Positions 1-10,800 of a stretch of 64,000 bases of DNA are shown one piece after another. Under the pieces are notes generated by a model, which was not told the DNA's origin, did not search any database, and was given only the letters and a program-made list of their open reading frames with translations. This stretch comes from Petunia secreta (Eukaryota > Streptophyta > Magnoliopsida > Solanales > Solanaceae), in NCBI GenBank assembly GCA_029990175.1, contig JARKIP010000003.1, forward strand, positions 2,728,001-2,792,000, written 5' to 3'. A program made the position numbers and the translations under genes. Numbering within the stretch: the stretch's first letter is position 1; each line of letters begins with the position of its first letter.

Positions 1-583
1 CAGACTCATCGATAGATCCAATACCACCGGGCAACTGAACTGTAGCGCTAGTACGCTTTTTCCTACCCTTTCGCGCTGTAGTGGTGACAGATGGAGTGGA
101 CTCTGGCTGACTCTCTGGTACGGGTGTACTCGAACTGGGGCATGCCGATGATGATGCAGATGGAACAGTACTCGAAATGGAAGGTGTAGCAGATGGCAAA
201 CTATGTGGATGCATACTAGGAGTAGGTATCATCATCAGTTGTGAAGGGCCCGATGCGCCAAATGGCTGAAATGTAGGGGCCCGTACATGCACAGACTGAG
301 GGGATGTGCCTACCATAGGCATGGAATGGAAAGAGGGACCAGCAGGCTGGCCAAACTGATAGTGTTGCCCCATATGTGGCATGGTCTGTGCAGATATACT
401 AGGGGCCTGTGGCTGATGGAATAGTGGGTTACTAGGGAGACCAGCAAAAAATATAGGCGGATAATTACCTAGCTGTGAGAGCAACTCAGACGTAGGGGTC
501 ACCACCGGAAGTGGAGGAGTAGTATGACCTGTGGAAGTATGGCCACCACGGGTCTTAGGTCCTTTCCTACCTCGAGATGACAT
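1..583 (-). CDS. CACTA-1 second gene (TNPA-like), N-terminal part, runs off window
   Basis: An open minus-strand frame starts at the ATG at 583-581 and stays open to position 1, about 194 codons. It begins MSSRGRKGPKTRGG and is rich in Pro, Ser, Thr, Gln and Met, with a basic patch (ARKGRKRTS-like) near the visible end. Position and composition match the second gene of plant CACTA elements, which binds subterminal repeats in En/Spm. The equivalent gene of CACTA-2 (38122-40098) also starts with a low-complexity Pro/Ser-rich region before a Transposase_24 domain; that domain would lie outside this window. Identity is inferred from context and composition. Confidence 0.6.
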   Translation of the reverse strand, partial: MSSRGRKGPKTRGGHTSTGHTTPPLPVVTPTSELLSQLGNYPPIFFAGLPSNPLFHQPQAPSISAQTMPHMGQHYQFGQPAGPSFHSMPMVGTSPQSVHVRAPTFQPFGASGPSQLMMIPTPSMHPHSLPSATPSISSTVPSASSSACPSSSTPVPESQPESTPSVTTTARKGRKKRTSATVQLPGGIGSIDES

Positions 584-694
584 ATCTGCAAATTAATGTT
601 AAATTCAATAGAATTAGATATTTAATAAAGTGTATCATCGTTAATTAAATACCACAAACAACCAATGTAACGCACAAATATTCAACTACTAACA

Positions 695-1438
695 TCAATC
701 ATCATCGCTTCCTTCAAGTTCATCAAGCAATTCATCATCCTCAGAGGTATCATTTTCATCTATGTACTCCCCTTCTTCATTTCCCAACGACATTTCCATG
801 GTTTGATTGAGCACCGACATATCAAATTCTTCAAAATAATCCACACCCTGATGCAACTCGCCGGGTAATTCTTCATCTACAATTTCTTGAACAGTTGAAA
901 TGTCATTTTGGTATGCTTCATCTAATGCATCATCCACCTCAATTCTTCCAACCGGTTTGGCTTTCAAAACAACCCACCAATTTGCTTTTGCCTTGTTCTT
1001 CAGTTTATTTTTGCACTTTGGATAAGGAACGTAGTGCACTTGTTTCACATTTTGAGCAATGATAAATGGATCATAATGTGCATACGTTCTTTTGTGATTG
1101 ATTTCAACCATTTTATATACTGGATGCACCTTTGTACCCCGAAGTGGTGTTGGATCAAACCACTTACACCGAAAGAGCACCAACTTTTTCCTTGGATGAC
1201 CATTAAACTCTAGCTCTAATATTTCATGTATTACACCATAATAGTCAAACTCTCCATCACCAGTGCCTGCATTCACCCACACTCCGGAGTTATATGTTTT
1301 CTTCCCCATAGACCATTCTTCAGTATGAAACTTATAGCCATTGATGAAGTACTTAGACATTTGTCTGTACTTATAAAAAGGGCCCAATAATAAATCACAA
1401 AACAGTGGATGATTGACGTCGTTTTCAGGATTGTTCAC
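695..1438 (-). pseudogene. CACTA-1 transposase gene, last exon (DUF4216-like domain)
   Basis: The frame encodes a DUF4216-type C-terminal domain of plant CACTA transposases, with YFINGYKFHT, DYYGVI, VLFRCKWFD, YDPFIIAQ and QVHYVPYP blocks, followed by a very acidic tail ending in DDD. An acceptor (TTAG, 1441-1439) precedes the exon; splicing from 1527 joins FREY to VNNPENDV in frame. The homologous block of CACTA-2 is at 40340-40945. The exon itself is open, but the gene upstream is broken by a deletion and by the Tat insertion, so it is called part of a pseudogene. Confidence 0.75.
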
Positions 1439-1526
1439 CTAACATGCATACAATTGTAGATTTATAAGTTAACACATACTTGCATATAGTATTCACCAAC
1501 GGGATATGTGCCACTAAAATACTTAC

Positions 1527-2402
1527 ATATTCTCTAAACCACTCTGAAAATTTGGTCGTCACAGCATCGTGCCCAAAGTTACTGACAAATAAACTGCTAT
1601 GCACAACAACAATATTTAGGATGTAAAAATTAATATATGTATTAACCTTTTTTTTTAATGTAGAAACTGACAAATACCTATAAAAAGGTTGCACTTCTGG
1701 ACAATTCAGCAGTACATATGTCGTAGCAACTTGTCTATCGATGTCGCTGAATGTTTTTGTGCAACCTTTTTCTGATCCTCGACCGGGATGATTGAATATG
1801 GAAAAATGAGGATACAGTGAATTGCCGCTTCCACCATCATCATGTCGGTTAGGCCTGCGACTTAGAGAAGGTACTTCGGCCCCAAAATAATAAGAACAGA
1901 AATGCGACGTTTCCCTAACAAGATAAGCCTCACATATCGACCCCTCAATTCTATTCCTATTTTTTGCAGTCCGCTTACATTTGCCAATAGTCCTGTATAA
2001 CATAGATAGCCATATAATTAATAATGAATTAAAAAATATTAAATATAGGAGGAAATCTATGATATGCATTACCTTTCAGTAGGATACATCCACCTTCCCT
2101 GAACCGGGCCTCCAAGTCTTGCTTCTTCAACAAGGTGCATAGGCAGATGTTCCATAACATTGAAGAAACCAGGGGGAAATATCTTGGTCAATTTAGTAGA
2201 GATCACAGGAATATTACTTTCCATCAATTGTAGATTTTCTTCCCTCAATGTACTAGAACACAAGTCCTTGAAAAACACACTCATTTCAGTGAGTGGTTTC
2301 CAAATTGTATCAGGCAAGCCATTGAACGCAATTGGCAACAAATTTTCCATGAAAACATGACAATCATGGCTTTTCATTGCCGTAAGCTTACCTTCTGTCA
2401 TG
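1527..2402 (-). pseudogene. CACTA-1 transposase gene, DUF4218-like exons
   Basis: Three exons can be joined by canonical signals: 2402-2073, 1992-1678 and 1593-1527. Donors are AAAG/GTAATG, ATAG/GTATTT and ATAT/GTAAGT; acceptors are ACAG, GCAG and, for the next exon, TTAG. The joined frame reads MTEGKLTAMKSHDCHVFME, then the DUF4218-type LPMHLVEEARLGGPVQGRWMYP block, then RTIGKCKRTAKNRNRIEGSI, and ends SNFGHDAVTTKFSEWFREY. Intron phases agree at each joint. Immediately upstream, near 2402, the sequence jumps from tnp2 to this block with a change of frame, so the central transposase is missing. Confidence 0.7.
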
Positions 2403-3300
2403 TCGACACATTTGGATCATCAAATCCTCCTTATTCTTCATGAATGCAGTAGTGTTTCTCCTAAATGGATGGTCATCTGGCAGAAACTGGCGCTGACAGT
2501 CGAACCATGTGTGCTTACGCCCATGTTTCAAATAAAATGCTTTTGTATCTTCCATACAAATAGGACAAGATAGCTTACCAGCAGTGGACCAACCAGACAA
2601 CATGCCATATGCAGGGAAATCATTAATTGTCCACATCAAACAAGCATGCAATCTAAAGTTTTGTTTCAAGGAACAATCATATATTACAACACCATCACGC
2701 CACAATATTTGTAACTCATCAATCAAAGGCTGCAAGAATACATCAATAGAGCTTTTTGGGTTACTAGGACCAGGGATAATACAAGTCAGGAAAATATATG
2801 GACTTGTCATACACATTTCTGGGGGTAGATTATACGGTGTGACGAATACAGGCCAGTAAGAATATGGTGCAGCAGAGACAGCAAACGGAGTAAACCCATC
2901 AGAACTCAAACCCAACCTGATGTTTCTAGGTTCACTTGCAAATTCAGGATACACTCTATCAAAATGCTTCCATGCTTCTCCATCAGACGGATGACATAGA
3001 ATACCAGATTGTCGTTTACGTTCATGATGCCATCTCATATGAGGAGCAGAACTCATTGATGCATACAACCTCTTTAACCTTGGTATAAGAGGTAAGTAAT
3101 GCATCGCTTTTACTGGGACCTGTTTCTGTTTAGCATTTTTGACTGGCTTGTAGCGAGCCTCACCGCAAAACGTACAAAATTGCTTATCTTTGTTTTCTTT
3201 GTAGTATAACATGCAACCTTTTTTACAGCAGTGAATTATTTCTGAAGATAGCCCTAAAAACGAAACCAACTTTTTTGCATCGTAGTACGAGGAAGGTGTA
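2403..3300 (-). pseudogene. CACTA-1 tnp2 transposase segment, cut by Tat insertion and by a deletion
   Basis: The minus frame encodes the N-terminal half of a tnp2 (Transposase_21) domain: CCKKGCMLYYKE, CTFCGEARYKP, LIPRLKRLYASM, MRWHHER, HPSDGEAWKHFD, LGLSSDGFTPF, WPVFVTPYNLPP, SWSTAGKLSCPICMEDTKAF and FDCQRQFLP. It ends abruptly at about 2402 after FMKNKEDLMIQ, and the next block (MTEGKL) is in another frame. The region that normally carries the rest of tnp2 is absent. The upstream edge at 3300 is the boundary of the Tat element; the coding sequence resumes at 15177. Confidence 0.8.
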
Positions 3301-3856
3301 TGGGCCTAAATCGTTTTTAGGTACACAAATCGAATTTGGATTCGAATATAAGCAAATCTTTGTATCAAAGCAGTAAATAATGAACGAAATAGACGAAAAA
3401 TGCGTAAAATAACTTGCTTTCAATATATGGATGTTCAGTACAAATTTGGGCAGAGTTTCGGTATATATTTCTGAATGCCCCTTTACACGAAATGAACTGC
3501 TATTTATAGATGTAAGCCTCTGCCCATGATCTCCACTATCTATCGCCATGTTGTCCCACGATCTTGAGGTGTAGTGGCTGAGTTAGTGGGGTGAAGTAGT
3601 GGGCTGCAAAGCCGGACGAACCGAGGGGAGTCCACCGAGGTGAGAGTTTACGACCTCGGTGACTTGGCCCTGTTGCTTGACCGAGGTGATGGTTACCGAA
3701 GCTCAGCTCACGGCTCGCCTTCGGTAACGCACCTTCGGTTCCAAGGCTTCGGCGACTCGCTCAACCGCCTCGGCGATTGCTTAGTCGCGACGTGTTCGGT
3801 CGTTGAGATTTGCGTGACCGGGGCAAATTGCCGTGGGTCGATTTTTACCCAATACA
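3301..3856 (-). repeat. Tat LTR, left copy, inverted
   Basis: On the minus strand the LTR runs from TGTATT (3856) to GGCCCA (3301). It matches the LTR at 55722-56284 along its length, including the CCTAAAA-ATT-AGG end, and is preceded on its sense strand by a G-rich PPT. A TATAAATAG box on the minus strand lies at 3508-3500. Its outer end, abutting CACTA-1, is the U5 end. Confidence 0.85.
3500..3508 (-). promoter_or_regulatory. LTR TATA box, left copy
   Basis: TATAAATAG on the minus strand inside the LTR. Transcription from it would leave the element and run into the CACTA-1 transposase exons in their sense direction. Confidence 0.55.
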
Positions 3857-3904
3857 GATAGTCCCCCCACTCCTCGGTTGACTACCGAGGTGACCGAGGA
3901 GTGG
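3857..3904 (-). promoter_or_regulatory. Polypurine tract with adjoining stem-loop, left copy
   Basis: On the minus strand, GTGGGGGGACTATC lies directly before the LTR start TGTATT. The sequence before it forms a 12-bp inverted repeat (CCACTCCTCGGT at 3867-3878 against ACCGAGGAGTGG at 3893-3904, loop 14 nt) whose arm runs into the G tract. This is the expected plus-strand primer site. The mirror copy is at 14571-14618. Confidence 0.65.
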
Positions 3905-4066
3905 AATGAGGTTTTAGCGGGAAGCGACGTGGCTCGATCCTATCCAAGCGTTTCAAAATCTGCCAACGGTTCGTGTCCCATCAGGTCACTTCTCGTGGAC
4001 ACGTGGCGTTCATCCGTGGGTTGACCGAACTGTCGCGCCGCAAATTTTGTTTTCTCCAACGTTACA

Positions 4067-4114
4067 ATGATGACGCTGACGTCATCATCCCTTCGTATTC
4101 CATACCTATAAAAG
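4067..4114 (+). promoter_or_regulatory. Promoter of the Tat antisense gene, left copy (as-1/CRE-like palindrome plus TATA)
   Basis: A palindrome with 9-bp arms ATGATGACG and CGTCATCAT and a 4-nt spacer (4067-4088) contains TGACGTCA and paired TGACG cores, the type of site bound by plant bZIP (TGA/CREB-like) factors. CTATAAAAG follows at 4106-4114, and the ATG at 4241 is about 130 bp further on. This spacing is that of an ordinary plant promoter and is independent of the LTR promoter. Confidence 0.6.
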
Positions 4115-4240
4115 GAGCATTTCATCAAACTCTTTCCCATTTACCTTTTAGCGATCAATAGTGCCAAGAGCTTAAGAACTCATTCAAACTTTCTCAACTT
4201 TCTGATTTCACAAAAAGCTTCCCTTTCCGATATTGTTGTC

Positions 4241-7073
4241 ATGTCTACCACAATCTCTAGGCAAGATTCCAGTGATTCGGGTGAGAGGGTGCGAGCTCTA
4301 CCCTTAGTCGCGGCCGTCGCTAGCGGCGACGCCGCTGCCGTAGCACCAGTGGGCGCCACAATAGTGGTTGAAGGAGGTGAGGTGTCGTCTGGCGTTGGGG
4401 GCGCGACGCGCCGTAAAATGAGAGCGATGCGCCAACTGGCGGTAGAGGAGTAAGTCGCTTCAGGCGAGGACGACGCCGTGTTGGACGACGCCGCATTACG
4501 CAGTTTCAGTGATGCCCTCCTTAGAGACGACGACGATGGAGGGGATGGTGAGGATGTTGGCGCCGAGGGCGGCGATGCCGAGGGCGGTGGAGAGAAAGGG
4601 ACTGCTACCGAGGGGGGATCTTCGGGTCCTGTGATTCCCCTCGAGCAGGAGCTTGAGCCGCATCAAATAATCCCCTCCCATTTCGATAACTCCAAGGATT
4701 TGAAATTACAAACTCAGACGGCTGAGCAGGAGGGGAAGCATAGGAATGTTCCCGTGAACACTACCCCAACCCTCATTACACAAGCTCACACTGAGCGGGT
4801 TCGGAGGGAGTGTCGATTTGAGCCCGAGGTCAAGGTTGTTATCCCCGATCCGACAAGTAGGGTATGCCACAATATTGAGGGTATGTCTTTCGCTTATACT
4901 TACCCATTCACCATCGGCTTCAGTCTTCCTGTCCACAAAGTCATCGATGACTTTTGCCGGGCCTATAATTTGTGTCTGGCTCAACTTGGCCCCGGTGTCT
5001 GGAGAGTCGTCCAATGCATGGATTGGCTAAGCAAAAAGGCGAAGGTGGACTTCACTTTTCAACACCTTATTTCCCTTTACTACCCTTATTTCCACAAAGC
5101 CGGGGTGGTGGCACTCAATAACCGAGGCAAATTTGCTCTCCTCCACAAGAGTGAGGATCACGGAGACCGAGGCTGGAGTGAACGGTTCATCTTGCTGGAG
5201 ACCAGGGTCTTATCTGCCGAGCCCAATTTCCCCGAGCGGTGGAACAACACGCGTAAGTTACACTGCCTTCCAAGCTTTACTCCTCGGTCGTTTATCCATA
5301 CTTTACTGGTTTTGTCCCTTTGTTTCTTTTTCAGCCAACAAGGTAGACATCGTGCCCCCGGCAGGCTTGACAGCATGGGTTAAGGCAATGACCGGGGCTC
5401 GTATCCGCCCCGAGAGGACATGGATGAATATGGCTGCCGAATTTGGTTGGCAGTGCAAGAGGCACGGTGAGTTTTGATGGTATTTTAATAGTGGTTAACT
5501 TTGGGATTTTTCTGACTTTCTTTCCCTCGGTGTCAGGTTTTCCAAATCGTGCCGCTAACACCAAGAAGAGTAAGAAGAAGAAGGAAGAAAAGAAGAAAAA
5601 TGATGAAGAGACCGAGTCTGACGATGATCTGGCTGCGGTAGCCGGGGAGTACAAAGGATTGAAGGCTTCCAAGTCTTCTAAAACTTCCAAGGGAGCCCCC
5701 GATCAAGGGACTTCCAAAGGTAACTCTTGTCCTCGGCTCACGTTGTTAAGTATCGTTCTCTTCCTGTTCCAATGTTTTTTTATTTCTCCTTCGTTCGTAG
5801 GCGTGAAGCGGAAGAGGGCTACGTCGAAGAAGTCGTCCCGCTCGGTGACTCCTCACACCGAGGCGGCAACACTTCGCCAGCCCGAAGCGGTGGCTGAAAA
5901 ACGCCGAGGACTGGTGGACGAGCCCGAGGATGAGGCAGCCGCCGAGGCTTGGTCCCGAGGAAATGTTGGTGTCATTGATCTCGAAGGCCAAGAGCCCGAG
6001 CCTGACGCCGCTGCAGAAAAAGCCAAAGGTAAGGCTAAAGTTGCCGAAGCTAGAGCTACTGCATTCACCGGAGAGGCTGGCACCGGGTTTGTAAGAGCAC
6101 ACTCTGAACCCGCGAGGATTTCTTCTTCGGTGGGGGCTTATCGGAAACTTGAGGTGCCAGTCTCTTCAAACCTGCTAGGTTGTAGCCCCGAGGATCTTTT
6201 TAGCCTCACACCTCTGCTAGGGCCAACCGAAGACAAAATTATGCAAGAATTCACCCCGGGCCAACTGTACAGCGCCATGGCTTCCAACGCAGTGAGGGTA
6301 AGTCGCCAATCTTGAAACCACAGAATTTTATTTTCATTTTCATCTTCGGGCTGTTTCTAACCTCGGTGATTTTGACTTTTGCTCAGAGCTTTATCCTTTC
6401 GCTGAAGGCGGTTGAAGTGGAGTCCTCGAGGACCGCCGAGGTTCGGCGCGTATCTCGCCTATGGGACCAGCAAAGAGACAAATTCAAGGCCCAGATAGCT
6501 TCGCTGAAAGCTGAGTTGGCCAAGTCTCAGGCCGATTTACGCGAAGCTGAGGCGAACTCTGAAGCCAAGATTAAGATCCTCGGTGATGATTTTGAAGCTG
6601 AACGCTCGAGGCTGGGAGAGGAAGTCGCGAAGCTGAGCGACGAGCTGTCACGAACCAAAACCGAGGCGGTTAATATGGCCAAAAAGCACCAAGAGCAGCT
6701 GAGAGATCATCTGCTTCACATTAAGAAGCTAGAGGGCGAAACTTCCAAGCTTTCAGCCAATGATGATCAGATCGTTGCCCTGAGAGATGAAATTGCGGCC
6801 CGAAAGGATAAAGCTGCACTCAAGGTGAAAAGGGCCGAGCTCGACAAGCGGTGGGCCATCATTAAGTCTCGGTTAAGGTTGCTCAAGCGGTGTCGCGCCG
6901 GGGAGCTTAACCTTGATGAGGAGATTGAGAAGGCCGAAGCTAAAGCAGCCGAAGCTCAAGCTATCATCGAGGATCTTCCTTCAAGTGAGGCCTCGAGCGG
7001 CGATGATGAAGATGAGGAAGATGAAGAGGCCGAAGAGGGCTCCGGGGATGGAGGTGGTTCTCCTGAGGCTTGA
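4241..7073 (+). pseudogene. Tat antisense gene (Transposase_28-type), left-arm copy, one nonsense mutation
   Basis: Five exons with canonical GT-AG borders: 4241-5252, 5335-5466, 5537-5719, 5801-6297 and 6387-7073, a spliced frame of 2511 nt. The gene is identical in structure to the right-arm copy (14234-11402) but has TAA at 4451-4453 (codon 71), where the other arm has a Glu codon. Apart from this stop the frame is open to SPEA at 7073. The domain around residues 190-330 resembles the putative gypsy-type transposon domain (PF04195), and the last exon is coiled-coil with an acidic tail. The gene runs opposite to pol, with its 3' end next to the pol 3' end. A downstream in-frame ATG at 4478 could restart translation. 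Confidence 0.8.
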
Positions 7074-7809
7074 ATTACTTTCAGCACCTTTTTTTTTTTT
7101 TTTTTGGCAAGCCTTCGGGCTTTTGAGTCTGTACTTTCGACCTTCGGGTCTTTTTGAGAATGTATATATTCAGCCTTCGGGCTTTCAGTAAAAAATATTT
7201 GCATCCTTATTTTGTGTAATGGCCTTTTAGGCATATCGAACACTGTGATGCAAACTTTACTTACTTTACTTTAATCTTGCAAGACTTAAACAGAATTTGA
7301 CCGATGCGAACCTAGGGCGACGTCTCGTCCTCGGGTCGACGCATTACGCGGCTTCAAAATGTGAGATTTACACAGATAAAATGAGTGTAATCGAAGTCGT
7401 TCTTATTGATATTGACGAGCCAAGAGGCTATGTACATAAAACCAAGCCGAAACGGACCTTGGGTAGAATTTTTAAATAAAAGCAAACTGACAAACACGCC
7501 GCTACCGGGCTAATTTACAATGTACTAAATCTAGTCCCCGGGCGTTAGTCCCCGGTTGTCGGATAGATAAGCTTCGGTTGGGAGGCTCGATGCCGACCTC
7601 GATATCAACCCCTTCTTACTCCCCCCCCAGTGTTCGGTTGTGAATCTTGATGAAGATCCGAGCACTGGAATCGGTTCGGTTCGCTTCCTGAAAAGGTCAA
7701 GCAAAAAGACGGAACGAGGGGTAAGTTAGTACATTTTTTGTTAATGCCATGGGAACGGAGTTCGGCTCGAGGCTGTTTGATTTAAAAAGTTTGAAGATAT
7801 TTACCTCGA
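7074..7809. other. Spacer between antisense gene and pol, with a second PPT-like hairpin
   Basis: Downstream of the antisense gene is a poly-T run (about 7088-7106), then GCCTTCGGGC/CCTTCGGGTC repeats. The inverted-repeat arm ends at 7499. Beyond it, on the minus strand (pol sense), a stem-loop (7627-7668) runs directly into a run of eight G (7628-7621) followed by AGTAAGAAGGGG. The same arrangement occurs after pol in the element at 55722 (62179-62231). No credible coding frame was seen. Confidence 0.55.
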
Positions 7810-10800
7810 CTAGAAGTAGTACCGCTTCAAGTTGGAGATATTCCAATTCAACGGTTCGGGCTCTCCTTGCAAACTTTCGATTTGATAAGAGCCTTTTCCA
7901 ACAATTGCCTTGACTCTGTAGGGTCCTTCCCAATTTGCGATGAGATTTCCCCCATTTTCTTCTTTGGTTGATTGCTTCACGGCTTTCAACACATAATCCC
8001 CGACCTTGAAGTCCCTGAATTTAGCCTTTCTGTTGAGATACGCTTCAATCTGTCTCTTTTGAGCAACCAACCGAACCAAAGCTAGCTCCCTCTTCTCTTC
8101 GAGCAGATCCAACTCAATGCGCATTGCTTCCTGGTTTGCGTCCTCGGCCGTATGGGCATAACGAAGGCTTGGTTCGCCCACCTCTACGGGAATAAGAGAG
8201 TCCATGCCATACGCCAACGAGAAGGGAGTCTCCCCGGTGCTGCTCTTTTCAGTCGTTCGCATGGCCCACAGAACCCCGTGCAACTCCTCGGGCCAAGGAC
8301 CTTTTTTCTCATCGAGCCTTTTCTTGAGATTCTCAATTATGATCCTGTTTGAAGACTCGGCTTGGCCATTGGCGCTTGGATGATAGGGAGTCGAAGCTAT
8401 TCTTTTGATACCCCACTGCTTGAAGAAGTTGGTGATAGCAGTCCCCATGAATTGCTTGCCGTTGTCGCAAGCAATTTCTCTTGGGACCCCGAACCTGTAG
8501 ATGATGTTCTTTTTGATGAAGTCGATTACTTGCTTTTGCTTAACCTCGGTGAGAGCCGCTGCTTCCACCCATTTGGTGAAGTAATCAGTCAATACCAGGA
8601 TGAAATGAACACCACCTTTTCCCTTGGGCAATGGTCCAACAACGTCCATTCCCCATTTCATGAAGGGCCATGGCGACACCACCGAATGAAGAGGCTCGGC
8701 CTGTTGGTGGATCAGCCGCCCATGGCGTTGGCACTTGTCACATTTTTGCACAAAATCCCTCACATCGGTACTGATAGTGGGCCAGTAATACCCAGCTCTT
8801 AATAGCTTTCGTACCAAGGACTTTGCCCCCGAATGGTTGCCACACTCGCCTTCATGCACTTCTGCCATCACGTATCTTGCCTCATCGGGACCCAAACATT
8901 TGGCCATCGGGCCGCAATACAACCTTTTGTATAGATTGCCTTCGACCATGTGATACGAGGCAGCTTGGGTCCTTAGCTTCTTCGCTTCTTTCTTATCTTG
9001 GGGGACAGTCCCCGAGTCGAAATAGGAGATGAATTTACTTCGCCAATCCCATCGGTTGTCCACCGAGTTGACTTTCAGCTTCATCTCTCTCATCTGCGCA
9101 GATAATAGCCGAACCACAGAGTCAGTCCCCGAGTGAGCTTCATCAATAGCCGAACCCAGATTCGCCAAGGCATCAGCCTCGGTGTTCTCTTCCCGAGGCA
9201 CTTGTTTAACTTGCCATTCTTGGAATTGGGTCAAGATCCTTTGTGCCCGATCTAGGTATAACTGCATTCTGGGCTCACGAGCCGTGTAATCACCGAGGAT
9301 TTGGTTCACCACTAACTGAGAGTCACATCTCAATTCGATTCTTTCAACCCCCATTTCTTTGGCCAACTCTAAACCTGCTAAAGCCGTCTCATATTCTGCC
9401 TCGTTGTTGGTTACTTTCTTGAACCGAACCGAGTGTCTGATTTTCTCCCCGGTGGGTGCTTTCAAGACTATGCCCAGCCCCGAACCTTTGGAGTTGGTTG
9501 CCCCATCAGTATAGAGTATCCATAAGCCCGGGGTTGTTCCTTTAGCTTCGGCGTTTTCTTTTTCAGCCTCGGGTAGGATTCCAACGCTAAAATCTGCCAC
9601 AAAGTCTGCCAAGACTTGGGACTTAATGGCGTTCCGAGGCTGATAGGTGATGTCATATTCACTTAACTCTACCGCCCATTTTGACAGTCTTCCCGACAAC
9701 TCTGGCTTATGCAAAATATTTCTCAAAGGGAAGGTTGAAACTACGGCTATTGGATGGCATTGAAAATAGGGCCGCAATTTCCGAGCGGTAACAAGTAAAG
9801 CAAGAGCTAGTTTTTCCAGATGTGGATACCTGGTCTCAGCGTCGAGGAGTGTCTTGCTCACATAGTAAATGGGCTGCTGCTTGCCATCCTCTTCTCGAAC
9901 CAGCACAGCACTTACTGATACCTCGGATACTGCTAAATAGACTAGCAATGTTTCACCTTCTTTTGGCTTGGCAAGCAACGGTGCGTTAGCCAAATACTGT
10001 TTCAAGTCTTTCAACGCTTGTTCGCACTCCGGTGTCCATTCGAAGTGAGTGTTTTTTCTCAAAACGGAGAAGAATTTGTGGCATCGCTCCGAGGACCTTG
10101 AGATGAAACGACTCAAGGCAGCGACTCGGCCAGTCAAGCGTTGGACTTCTTTCACCCCGGTAAGCTTCTCGGGGATTTCTTCAATAGCTCTGATTTTGTC
10201 AGGATTAGCCTCGATGCCTCGTTCAGAGACAATGAATCCCAAGAATTTGCCAGACCCAACGCCGAAGGCGCACTTCTCAGGATTCAACTTCATGCCATAT
10301 TGTCTCAACACGGCAAAGGCCTCCCTCAGATGATTTAAGTGATCCTCCATTTGGATCGACTTGATGAGCATGTCGTCTATGTAGACTTCCATAGACTTTC
10401 CAATATATTCCTTAAACATGCGACATACCAGCCTTTGGTAAGTCGCCCCGGCGTTTTTGAGACCGAAGGGCATGACCTTGTAACAGAATGTACCTCGGTC
10501 AGTGATGAACGAGGTCTTTTCTTCGTCCTCAGGGTCCATGAGGATCTGATTGTAGCCCGAATATGCATCCAAGAAAGTTAATAGTTTGTGTCCAGCCGTG
10601 GAGTCTATTAACCTGTCGATTTGTGGCAATGGGTAAGAATCTTTGGGGCAAGCTTTATTCAGGTCTGTGTAGTCTACACACATTCTCCACTTGCCATTCT
10701 TCTTCGGCACAACTACCACATTTGCCAGCCATTCGGGATATTTCACCTCCCTGATGAAGCCATTTTCTTGCAGCTTCGTGGTCTCATCTTCAATCGCCTT

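Larger units (their letters stand above)
3301..7499 (+). repeat. Left arm of the 4.2 kb inverted repeat
   Basis: The arm runs from the LTR terminus TGGGCCTAAATCG at 3301 to ACAAACACGC at 7499. It is the reverse complement of 10982-15176. From 4241 to 7073 mirrored coordinates sum to a constant 18475, so there are no indels through the gene. Small length differences occur in the LTR (556 against 558 bp) and in a poly-T tract near 7088. After 7499 the arm continues into the normal pol-to-antisense-gene spacer, as in the element at 55722. Confidence 0.9.

Noticed and set aside
3640..4024. Short frames in the LTR and PPT region (and mirror at 14451-14835)
   Set aside because: They lie in LTR and promoter sequence with palindromic CCGAGG words; no protein similarity and no start context.
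5746..6102. Open frames opposite the Tat antisense gene exons (also 12392-12772 and 12785-13144 in the other arm)
   Set aside because: They mirror the Ala/Ser/Glu-rich coding strand and have no family motifs.
7297..7479. A 60-codon frame present in both arms (mirror 11002-11184)
   Set aside because: Conserved only because the arms are recent copies; it lies in the 3' region of the antisense gene and shows no motif.
8362..9032. Plus-strand frames opposite pol
   Set aside because: Shadows of the well-supported minus-strand integrase and RNase H coding sequence.
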